From: Pasteuria penetrans
GTDB lineage: Bacteria; Bacillota; Bacilli; Thermoactinomycetales; Thermoactinomycetaceae
Reading direction: 5' to 3'
Length of the DNA stretch: 64,000 bases
Assembly: GCF_900538055.1 (NCBI RefSeq)
Contig: NZ_UZAC03000001.1
Location: forward strand, 1 to 64,000
Part shown: positions 48,872 through 58,615 of the stretch, piece after piece
How the letters are laid out: every line of letters begins with the position of its first letter
Position numbering within the stretch: the first letter of the stretch is position 1
The notes under the pieces: model-generated
The model's input: only the letters and a program-made list of their open reading frames with translations
Database searches by the model: none
What the model was told of the DNA's origin: nothing
Translations under genes and position numbers: made by a program

Positions 48872-49196
48872 CCGGTGCTACCGCGGAAAAGAACGATTCG
48901 ACAAGTACTGCCCAGGACATTGGTTTCCAAAATTTGGTTCCCTCCCCGATCTATAATAAAATTTAATAAATATAGTAGGATTATTTGATTGTACCTACCC
49001 TTTCACACAATACCTTTTAGGAAAAAAGCACAGCACGATATTTCGTAATAAACAGTTTATTTAGATTATTATGTATTAATCCATGATCATTAAATCTTGT
49101 TGGTTAAAACATGGCAAGAGACAATAGAAAAGCCATCGGTCCTTGTTGTATAATCTTCCTTACCCAGGAAAAAAATATAAGGAGATGAGAGGATCG
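48872..49196 (+). repeat. Left end and leader of the IS1182-type element
   Basis: It shares text with 57890-58190 (taataaaatttaataaa, cagcacgatatttc, acatgg, cttgttgtataatcttcctta) and, for its first 100 bp, with 32516-32620. It leads into the transposase gene at 49197. Confidence 0.65.
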
Positions 49197-50558
49197 ATGG
49201 CTTCCCAACATTGTAACACAATACCCAATAACTATGAAACAGAGGAAACGGAAGCTTCCTTGCAGAGTCGTATATTATCCATGGTGGGTCACCATCAACC
49301 TACTGATTTAGAATTCATTCATATCCTACTTGGCCTGTTTTTCACCAAATATGCATCCTCATACATGGAGAGATACGGTGATTACCACAATACCAAAGGG
49401 AGACCATGCAAATATATACTTATACCATTGATTTTAGACATAATTAAGGAGATCTTACGATGCAGCGACCGTATGCTGTTCAATCAAATCCCACGCGAAG
49501 GCCCTCTCTTTGAGGCATTGGGTGGTACAAAAGGTAAACCACTCATGGGCGAAAGAACACTATATGAGAGTCGAAATCGCCTCAATATCTATGAGGAAAC
49601 TACAGACTATAAGGTGAAGGAACAAGTCTACTCCGACTTCACCCAATTTATGATGGGGATCGTGGGTATGGACCCCAGTTTTTATCGGATGGATTCAACC
49701 CTTATCGACGGCTGTATCAGAAAACTGAGCCGCAATATGTTGATTTTCTTGGTGATCAGGATTGTGGTCCGTACGATGGCCCAACTTGCCCTTCCCCTTC
49801 CTTCCGAATGGGAAATCTTCTTGCAACCCGATTGTAGGATGGCCGATGTGAACGGAGCTCAGGCCCGTTCTTATAGATCCTTCCTCCTCCTCCCAGCGGA
49901 TCACCACCCAACGGATAAGATGAAACAGAGAGCAACGCTACTAGAGATTTGCCTGGCTCTCAAAGACTTTGGAAACCCATATAAGAAGTTCCAATCCACC
50001 CCAGCTCATATACTGTTGCAAAGGGTGACAGGGGAGCAAACCGAGGAGGTTGAACAGGAAGGGCAAAAGAAACTCATGGTACGTTCTACTTTGCCATCAG
50101 GCAGTCTGCAAAGTCCCTTCGATCCAGACGCCCAAGGTCGTGTCAAGGGTAAGCAATTATGTAGAGGGTATGTTTGTAACCTTGTCGAGGCTCGTGATGA
50201 GGAGAAGGAATTGAGTATGATCACCCATGTGAATACCCAAGGGGCACTTCATTCCGATAAGGATTTTGGGGTCCACTATAGATCCAACCATGCACCAGAG
50301 GACGACAAGACCCTGTATTTCGATGGGGGATACAACTGCCATGAGGTAAGGGAGGCGGCTAAGGAACGTACGATCGATATACACCCAACCGATAGGATGG
50401 GAAGAAAGGAGAATCCCAGTAAAAAAAGGGTAAGTGGGTTCAAGAGGGGAAAGAATGGAAGGATCGATCGGTGCCCTGGTGGCAAAACCCCCGACTCCTC
50501 CACGTACCAACCCGGGGAGAAGGGCAAGGGGGAATGGTTGTCCTTCGTAGGCAGATAG
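49197..50558 (+). CDS. IS1182-type transposase, C-terminus lost
   Basis: The start is at 49197 (MASQHCNTIPNNYETEE), with AAGGAG upstream; the frame is open from 49143. It has about 453 residues: N-terminal DUF772-type region (YMERYGDYHNTKGRPCKYI, FEALGGTKGKPLMG), then DDE core (MDPSFYRMDSTLIDG, LYFDGGYNCHEV). After STYQPGEKGKGEWLSFVGR the frame ends and the conserved Cys cluster and AEQRD region are missing. It is thus shorter than the 555 residues of the split copy, and probably inactive. Confidence 0.85.
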   Translation: MASQHCNTIPNNYETEETEASLQSRILSMVGHHQPTDLEFIHILLGLFFTKYASSYMERYGDYHNTKGRPCKYILIPLILDIIKEILRCSDRMLFNQIPREGPLFEALGGTKGKPLMGERTLYESRNRLNIYEETTDYKVKEQVYSDFTQFMMGIVGMDPSFYRMDSTLIDGCIRKLSRNMLIFLVIRIVVRTMAQLALPLPSEWEIFLQPDCRMADVNGAQARSYRSFLLLPADHHPTDKMKQRATLLEICLALKDFGNPYKKFQSTPAHILLQRVTGEQTEEVEQEGQKKLMVRSTLPSGSLQSPFDPDAQGRVKGKQLCRGYVCNLVEARDEEKELSMITHVNTQGALHSDKDFGVHYRSNHAPEDDKTLYFDGGYNCHEVREAAKERTIDIHPTDRMGRKENPSKKRVSGFKRGKNGRIDRCPGGKTPDSSTYQPGEKGKGEWLSFVGR

Positions 50559-50665
50559 GGAAAGGAAATCCCCTAAAAAAGAAAAGCCGTCGTGGAGAAG
50601 AGGTTTGAAAAAACTGCTAAGACCCTTTCTGGACCACCTCCCCACAACAGGAAAAAGGTAGGAAT

Positions 50666-50971
50666 ATGAGAATCATGGCTCTATCTACTTCGAACAAGAT
50701 ACTTCATATGCTTGTGAGACCTGATCCAAGTGAGATACAATCCCTTCTCCCCGTTTTCAACCCATTACCTGACTTTATCGAGGACAACAACAAAAACACA
50801 GTTGGCGACAAGGCCTGCGACAGTATGGCACACCGAACAGAATTCAATACAATGGGGAGGTTTCTTTATGCAGAGAACCCGATCCACAGCAAAAGATTCA
50901 CGAAGGTGTTAGACTACACGATAGAATTAATAAAATTACAAAAACTATATGAAAACATAGATAAGGACTAG
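50666..50971 (+). CDS. Small hypothetical protein after the transposase
   Basis: The protein has 101 residues, with AAAAAGGTAGG about 8 nt before the ATG. The VGDKACDSMAHR stretch looks like a transposase core motif (xDKxYDS), so this may be a rearranged transposase piece. No other family is evident. Confidence 0.4.
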   Translation: MRIMALSTSNKILHMLVRPDPSEIQSLLPVFNPLPDFIEDNNKNTVGDKACDSMAHRTEFNTMGRFLYAENPIHSKRFTKVLDYTIELIKLQKLYENIDKD

Positions 50972-51292
50972 GATCTTCCTACCCCTTATCTATTGAAATC
51001 CGTAAACCTTACCTATTTTGTAGAAAAAACGTTGTATTTAGGATGGAACCCCCGTTACTCATTCATGTAAAAAATATAAAAATAGTTATTCCTATATTAC
51101 CATAAATACAATAGGACGGATCATTTATATACACAATGTTATATCCTTATTAAACATAAAAAATAGACCAAATATTAAAAATAATGGTCTATTCACAAAC
51201 GATCATTAGGATACCGTCTATCTATGAGCCACTACCGTCCCCCCAACTCATTAGGGGAAATTGAAATGATCACCCTATTCCAACGATATAGA
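50972..51292. other. Noncoding, AT-rich
   Basis: Nothing firm is visible; it contains the region downstream of guaA. Confidence 0.4.
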
Positions 51293-52837
51293 TCATTCCC
51301 ACTCAATAGTTCCGGGTGGTTTAGAGGTAATATCATATACAACGCGGTTGATCCCATCAATTTCATTATTGATCCGGGTAGATATCCTCCCAAGCAAATC
51401 ATAGGGAAGATGCGCCCAATCGGCTGTCATTCCATCTTCTGAAACCACAGCCCGCAAAACTACTGTTTGACCATAGGTACGACTATCCCCCTTGACACCC
51501 ACCGTTCTTACATCCAAGAGAGCTGCAAACCACTGAAACAGGGTCGCAGACAGACCTGAATGCAGAATTTCTTCCCTTAGAATCACGTCAGCCTGACGTA
51601 GGAGGGTTAATTTCTGCTCCGTAACCTCCCCCAAAATCCGAATAGCCAACCCCGGTCCTGGGAAGGGTTGCCTTCTTGTCATAGCCTTAGGTATGCCCAA
51701 CACATCACCCAAAACGCGTACCTCATCCTTAAACAAACTCCGCAAGGGCTCCAACAACCTCAGCTGCATATTCCTAGGCAAACCACCCACGTTATGATGG
51801 GATTTGATACTAGCAGCCCCGTTCACTGCCCCGGACTCGATGACGTCCGTATATAAGGTCCCCTGTGCAAGGAAATCACAGGCATGCTCTCCCTTATCGA
51901 TAAAATCTTCAAAGACCTGCACAAACGCCATACCGATTCTCTTCCGTTTCTCCTCGGGATCGGTAACCCCGTGCAAAACCTGCAAAAAAAGATCCTTGGC
52001 ATCGATCACCCGGACCTGAATCTGGACCTGTCGCAAATTTTCCACTACCTCTACTACCTCATCCTGCCTCAGAAGTCCATGATCCACCAAGACACAGACC
52101 AACTGATCCCCCACAGCCCGCCTCACCAGGGTAGCAGTAACCGTCGAATCCACCCCCCCGCTCAGTGCACAAAGGACTCTGTTCCCACCCACCTCAGTGC
52201 GAATAGATGCCAGGGTATCGTCAATCCAATTCCCTACCTGCCAATCGGCACGGCATTGACAAATGTCCATCGCAAAACGCTTTAGAATCTCCTTACCATG
52301 TTCTGTTTGACGCACCTCGGGATGAAACTGGAGCGCATACCATTTCCGCTCCTCACAGCTCATAGCAGCAACGGGGACATCCGCTGTAGACCCGTCCACC
52401 CGAAAACCTTCTGGGACCTCACAAACAGCATCTGCATGGCTCATCCAAACCGTTTGCGGTGACGGAAAACCGGACAACCATCCCCCCTCCGCAACCTCCA
52501 TTTGGGCAGCTCCATATTCACACTGTCTCCCACATTGGACGGGGGTTCCGGCATAATGGGCCATCAACTGGTTCCCATAACAAATTCCCAAAATGGGCAC
52601 ACCCAACTCGAACCAGGATTCCTCACAACGGGGGGCATCCTCATCCGTAGCACGGTGGGGACCGCCCGAAAGAATCACACCACGGATGAAAGGACGCTTC
52701 ACCGGATCAACATGCGCGTAACAAGGCAAAAGTTCACTATAAACCCCCAGTTCCCTCATTCTTCGCACAATCAGTTGACTATACTGCCCTCCAAAATTGA
52801 GTACGACAATGATTTCGTTCGATAGGTACTCCAACAA
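51293..52837 (-). CDS. guaA: GMP synthase (glutamine-hydrolysing)
   Basis: The protein has 514 residues, with a TTG start about 9 nt after GGAGAGAGG. It converts XMP to GMP using ATP and glutamine. The class I amidotransferase domain has the catalytic Cys in GVPILGICYGNQLMAHYAG and His/Glu in ALQFHPEVRQTEHG. The ATP pyrophosphatase domain has the P-loop CALSGGVDSTVTATLV. The C-terminal dimerisation domain ends RVVYDITSKPPGTIEWE. The length is standard. The neighbouring CDF gene reads the same way, 51 bp upstream. Confidence 0.97.
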   Translation of the reverse strand: MLEYLSNEIIVVLNFGGQYSQLIVRRMRELGVYSELLPCYAHVDPVKRPFIRGVILSGGPHRATDEDAPRCEESWFELGVPILGICYGNQLMAHYAGTPVQCGRQCEYGAAQMEVAEGGWLSGFPSPQTVWMSHADAVCEVPEGFRVDGSTADVPVAAMSCEERKWYALQFHPEVRQTEHGKEILKRFAMDICQCRADWQVGNWIDDTLASIRTEVGGNRVLCALSGGVDSTVTATLVRRAVGDQLVCVLVDHGLLRQDEVVEVVENLRQVQIQVRVIDAKDLFLQVLHGVTDPEEKRKRIGMAFVQVFEDFIDKGEHACDFLAQGTLYTDVIESGAVNGAASIKSHHNVGGLPRNMQLRLLEPLRSLFKDEVRVLGDVLGIPKAMTRRQPFPGPGLAIRILGEVTEQKLTLLRQADVILREEILHSGLSATLFQWFAALLDVRTVGVKGDSRTYGQTVVLRAVVSEDGMTADWAHLPYDLLGRISTRINNEIDGINRVVYDITSKPPGTIEWE

Positions 52838-52888
52838 TCTATCCCTCTCTCCTTTTGAAAAACCCTTTTCACCTGAAATATACCATGT

Positions 52889-53753
52889 CTACCACTCGGG
52901 TTCCACATGTACATGCACATATTCTATCATTTCGTACCCTAACAGCGACTCCTCCACATGTTCCGTAAGCCGATGACCTTCCAATACGGACAAGTTGGGA
53001 TCCACACCCACTGTAACCTCGATCCATACGGATTTACCATGCGACCGGGCACGCAACTCACGTACACACAGGATACCATCCACCCCTGCGACCCGTTGAC
53101 GAATACGATGCAACTTTTCTTGATCGAAACCATCCATCAGCGAATCGATGGCAGGGGCGCCTACTATTACCGCTGTACGCGCAACCATAACAGCCACCCC
53201 TATAGCTACCAATGGATCTACCCAAGTCAGGTTTGTCGTCTGTGTGATGAAGAGACTAAAGGTAGTACCTGCACTAATGAGAGCATCCGAACGATTGTCA
53301 TGAGAAATCACACGCAAAATTTCGCTATGGGTCCTACGGCTCAAATAGGTATTGACACTAGCCAACACGGTCATGAGAACTAACGACGCAGCAGAAACCG
53401 GAAGAGCCACCGCATGGGGGGGATCTGAATTCCCGCCCAAGTTCATAAGAGAAGAAACAACCACTTGGAGGGCCGCAATCGCCATAAAAGAAGCCGCTAT
53501 CAGGGCCGCAATCGTCTCCGCACGCCGATGACCAAAGGAATGATGCTCATCAGCAGGGCGTTGAGCCACCCGGAAACCAATCAACATGGCCACAGATAGA
53601 AATAAATCAGAGGTGTTATTAAAACCATCGGCCAAAATCGACTCCGCATGGGCCCAAAAACCCACACCACACTTAGTCGCAGCAAAAACGATATAAAGGA
53701 AAAGATTAGCCCACAAACCCCAGCGTATCCAGGCCACACCCCTATCTGACATA
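52889..53753 (-). CDS. Cation diffusion facilitator (CDF) transporter
   Basis: The start is at 53753 (MSDRGVAWIRWG) behind GGTGGTGAG; the frame is open to 53770. It has about 287 residues. Six membrane helices are expected. Metal-site aspartates are visible in ESILADGFNNTSDLF and in SHDNRSDALISAG, and HHSFGHRRAETI is the conserved intervening motif. The C-terminal cytoplasmic domain has the ferredoxin-like fold with ..HVHVEP. It exports zinc or a similar divalent metal in exchange for protons. It lies upstream of guaA in the same direction. Confidence 0.92.
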
Positions 53754-54026
53754 GGGCTTCTACTCACCACCTACTTCTCAACCATTGCAACCCCGCCAAA
53801 ACCATTCCTTCCGTTGTAACTTGTGCAAAATCTATGAACAACCCCCCCATTTCTTTCCCTCATCATAAAGGGGAAAACATGACTTAGTCTAGAGCAACGT
53901 TCTTAGGATTACCAATGAAACATGAGGGCATCAAACAATAATTCCCTAGGGCAATGGAATTGGACGCAGGAAAAACCCCTAGATCCTATAGATCCGGAGC
54001 CCTGTTCCTGAACGAAAATGATTCCG
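53754..54026. other. Intergenic region
   Basis: I see no gene or clear signal. Confidence 0.4.
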
Positions 54027-54962
54027 TTAATGCAAAAATTTCCCCTTGCCCATAAAATTCCCCCTATCCATACACACATTGATGGGGGATGAAAAATGTT
54101 TATGTACCTGTCGATGAATCATCATCCCCAACACAATCCCATTTTCCACTCTCCCGTTCCCATCGTAACAGTCCCGGGGGGGAAAACATTCCCACCCCGC
54201 ACATCCAGTGTCATCATTCGCTCCCTGGCTTCCAAACCGACACAACACCGCATGCGGCCATAGTGGTTCCTCCCCTTGGGAAGGAACCACTGTTTCTTCA
54301 AGAGAGAAAATACTCCCTTCCTCCCCTGAAAATATGGACGTTTCGTCCTCTCCCTCCCCTTTATCCTCCAGCCGAGCGGTTGTCCCATGATCAACATCTT
54401 CCCTATCCCTGTTTTCTCCCTCCTGAACCCGAGGATTATGGTTGACATCAGTCTGTTTCAATGACCCTCTACCTACCCGATTTCCCCTCCGGGATGACCC
54501 ATAATTATTGTAATATTCTGAATTATTTTTTGAACCCTCTGTCTTTCCTACCGTACCTGCCAAGATCTCCCCCTCGTTTGGGGAGAATAATGGCTCCCTA
54601 CCTCCCGAGAATCTGGCAAATGAACCTGCGGATGGTGGGGAAGGTGAAACACGCTGCATTTTCGTTTCCGTCCACTGAAACGATGGCCCGCTGGTACCAT
54701 CCCACAAGGAGGAAAAAACAGCAGAGCGAAGGGGTTCCAAACCCAAGACTACACCAATAAAAAAGGTGAAAACGGCTACACCGGCCACACACCAAAACTT
54801 CCAGCGGGGCAACCTATCCCCCTTGTCCAACGCAGATTTCTCCTGTGCCAATTGAATATGATAATCCAAGGGATGGTCGGTTCGAAAACCCTCTAGCCCA
54901 TTCCATCTAGGGGTTGCTGTCTCTCTTCCTGTCAACGTGTTTATCCCCCTAACATCATACAA
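54027..54962 (-). CDS. Single-pass membrane protein with low-complexity tail
   Basis: The protein has 311 residues. AAGG lies 5 nt before the ATG. The first 55 residues are polar and cytoplasmic (VRGINTLTGRETATPRWNGL), followed by one membrane helix (WCVAGVAVFTFFIGVVLGLEPL). A long, charged, Ser/Gly/Glu-rich extracytoplasmic part follows. The extreme C-terminus is rich in Cys and Met and may be a frameshifted read. Family not recognised. Confidence 0.6.
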   Translation of the reverse strand: MYDVRGINTLTGRETATPRWNGLEGFRTDHPLDYHIQLAQEKSALDKGDRLPRWKFWCVAGVAVFTFFIGVVLGLEPLRSAVFSSLWDGTSGPSFQWTETKMQRVSPSPPSAGSFARFSGGREPLFSPNEGEILAGTVGKTEGSKNNSEYYNNYGSSRRGNRVGRGSLKQTDVNHNPRVQEGENRDREDVDHGTTARLEDKGEGEDETSIFSGEEGSIFSLEETVVPSQGEEPLWPHAVLCRFGSQGANDDTGCAGWECFPPRDCYDGNGRVENGIVLGMMIHRQVHKHFSSPINVCMDRGNFMGKGKFLH

Positions 54963-55185
54963 CCTTAAACGATCGTAAAATCCCTTCTATACAACAACCC
55001 CCATGGTAACAAAAAGACATTGGAACAAAAAATCACCACTCCTCCCAACCCCCGGGAAACAAAAAACGTAGCAAGAACCCAATAGATAGGTATCTTACTA
55101 CGTTTTCGTGAGAAAATGGTTAAAGACACACACAACTCAGGGGCTTCGTAGTCACAGGGAGGTCCGATTAAAAGGACAAACCCTA
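54963..55185. other. Region downstream of groEL
   Basis: An inverted pair around ACGTAGCAAGAACCC / TTACTACG (about 55065-55105) may act as a terminator for groEL. It is weak. Confidence 0.35.
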
Positions 55186-56922
<1,737 letters not shown>

Positions 56923-56963
56923 CTACCAAGGTAACGCCAGGAACAACGTTCCTCTGTATGGGA

Positions 56964-57257
56964 CTATTTCCCAGAAGAAACAATGGCCAAAATGTCGCTT
57001 TGTTTGAGAATTAAGTATTCTACATCACCCTGTTTGAACTCGGTACCCGCGTACTTCGAATAGATGACGCGGTCCCCTACCTTAACGTCCATGGGAATAC
57101 GCTTCCCCTTGTCGTCCATACGACCTGGACCCGCGAATTCAATATCACCCTCAACAGGCTTTTCCTTTGCATTCTCGGGCAGCACAATCCCACTTGCTGT
57201 CCTGTCCTCCTGCTTGCGCGGCTTGATAATGACACGATCTTCTAACGGCCTGAACAT
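56964..57257 (-). CDS. groES: Co-chaperonin GroES (10 kDa)
   Basis: The protein has 97 residues. It caps the GroEL cavity. The N-terminal PLEDRVIIKPRKQEDRTASGIVLP mobile-loop region and the VGDRVIYSKYAGTEFKQGDVEYLIL core are intact. It is preceded by a CIRCE operator and a good promoter and is the first gene of the groESL operon. Confidence 0.97.
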   Translation of the reverse strand: MFRPLEDRVIIKPRKQEDRTASGIVLPENAKEKPVEGDIEFAGPGRMDDKGKRIPMDVKVGDRVIYSKYAGTEFKQGDVEYLILKQSDILAIVSSGK

Positions 57258-57324
57258 TGCGCATCGCCTCCTAACAGGAAATTTCGCAATCCACCCACGT
57301 CATTTCGACATTCTTTCTCTGCTG

Positions 57325-57351
57325 TTAGCACTCATTCGCATCGAGTGCTAA
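57325..57351 (-). promoter_or_regulatory. CIRCE operator (HrcA binding site)
   Basis: The perfect inverted repeat TTAGCACTC-N9-GAGTGCTAA lies 68-94 bp before the groES start. HrcA bound here represses groESL until heat shock. Confidence 0.97.
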
Positions 57352-57363
57352 CGCCCAGCATCT

Positions 57364-57392
57364 ATGATAGGCGCTACAGGAAAAAATAGCAA
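57364..57392 (-). promoter_or_regulatory. groESL promoter (SigA type)
   Basis: On the minus strand the -35 is TTGCTA (57392-57387) and the -10 is TATCAT (57369-57364), 17 bp apart. The CIRCE operator starts 12 bp downstream, so it covers the transcription start. Confidence 0.8.
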
Positions 57393-57626
57393 GCCCCCTG
57401 CCGAAAAAATTTTTCGCGGCACCACTTGCCCCGTCTACCCCTAAGGGAATTATCGAAATTTCCACACAAAAATTCCCCCATAGCTCTATGAGGGAATGCG
57501 GAACAACATCCGTACGAAGTGCATGTGCCAAGGAACCCTATAGGGAATGAAGGTGATCTCTGAGCCCTTCGGGTCCGGGTTGGTAGGTAACGGATTTCGA
57601 ACCGCCCAACGCCTACTGGAATAAGG
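57393..57626. other. Noncoding region upstream of the groESL promoter
   Basis: 57545-57620 resembles 5640-5710. No gene is supported. Confidence 0.4.
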
Positions 57627-57865
57627 GAACCAGGGAGTGCGAACAACCCCCTTCCATTTGCAAGCACTACTCTACCCCCAAATTCTGTTTATTGATATTG
57701 ATATTACATAATAATATTTATATAAACAAAATATAATGTTTCACGTAAGATAATCATAAACAAGTCCGAAACCAGGGTACTTCCTTGGTACCATCTTCGA
57801 TATTCGCTTACGCTAACCACGGAACCGGAGGAGACAACATTCTTTACATAATAAGCGGAAAGGAA
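57627..57865 (-). repeat. Miniature ISX derivative (minus orientation)
   Basis: The complement matches the ISX left-end interior (aagaatgttgtctcctccgg, gttagcgtaagcgaat) joined to the ISX right end (gtttatgatt..., gggggttgttcgcactcc). The middle is deleted, as in 14478-14757. The extreme left terminus is missing. Confidence 0.6.
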
Positions 57866-57889
57866 CAATCCAAACAATTACCCGCCCAA

Positions 57890-58190
57890 AACATACGTTC
57901 CCGAAATTTAGTTCTCCCCCAACCTATAACCTATAATAAAATTTAATAAACATTATTTAATAGTAACCGCTCTTTCATTCAGTGCCCCCCAGGAAATAGA
58001 TCAGCACGATATTTCATAATAAATTTCATATATAAACAGTTTATTTATATTATTATACATAAACTCATGGTAATTATATATTATTAGATTATTAGGTTTA
58101 AAAACATGGTTAAGAGATAATGGAGAAGCCATCTGTCCTTGCTGTATAATCTTCCTTATTATGGATAAAAATACAAGGGGACTAAAGGAC
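57890..58190 (+). repeat. Leader of an IS1182-type element, interrupted at its end
   Basis: It matches 48940-49190. Its continuation (AGACTGGCTTCCCAACATT, compare GATGGCTTCCCAACATT at 49195) lies at 61154-61190, after the Mutator-like element. The leader was thus split by that insertion, and the rest of the IS1182 gene is absent. Confidence 0.7.
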
Positions 58191-58325
58191 GGGACCGTGC
58201 AGTTTCTTGTGGGGAATGCCCTATCTATGAATCTAGTCTCACCTTTTCGTAAAGCAATTGAGTGACATAATAACATTTTGTTATGACACTGTTCCTGTTT
58301 TGGTATCCCAGGGGTATTTATCTTA

Positions 58326-58615
58326 TATTTATAAGGTGTTTCCTTTAATCACGAATTTATTGTAAATTCAGAAAATGACGGGCTGGACAGACCGTTGCGA
58401 GATTTAGGGGTATAATGGATATTGAGATGGGCGGCGGATACCCAGTCTGATGCTGGAAGGATTGTACCACATAGGTTACCCCCAGAACTAGGCGGTGGGA
58501 TTCTTGAGAAGGAATATGGTACCTCCGTTCCGTGGAAGAACTCGTCGGATGGAGGGAGTTTCCCGGGGAAAAACCGTCGTGGCGCCTTAGACGGATTTTC
58601 CCCGAAAGGTGCTAG
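58326..58615. ncRNA. Candidate structured noncoding segment of the Mutator-like element
   Basis: It does not overlap the transposase gene and contains no plausible gene. A TATAAT lies at 58411-58416 on the plus strand, without a good -35. Downstream there are several strong hairpins, including CGGGGAAAA/TTTTCCCCG continued by CCGTC/GACGG (about 58565-58605) and CCTCC/GGAGG enclosing TTCCGTGGAA (about 58524-58557). The hairpins have no T-tract and so are not ordinary terminators. It is shared with the copy at 41012-41235, apart from a 50-bp deletion. Whether it is transcribed is unknown. Confidence 0.45.

Noticed and set aside
47980-48930. Reverse transcriptase as a retron or defence RT
   Set aside because: The conserved blocks and RIPKPDGGKRPLGIP-type start are those of group II introns, and intron domain V-VI remnants recur nearby; no retron msr/msd structure is seen.
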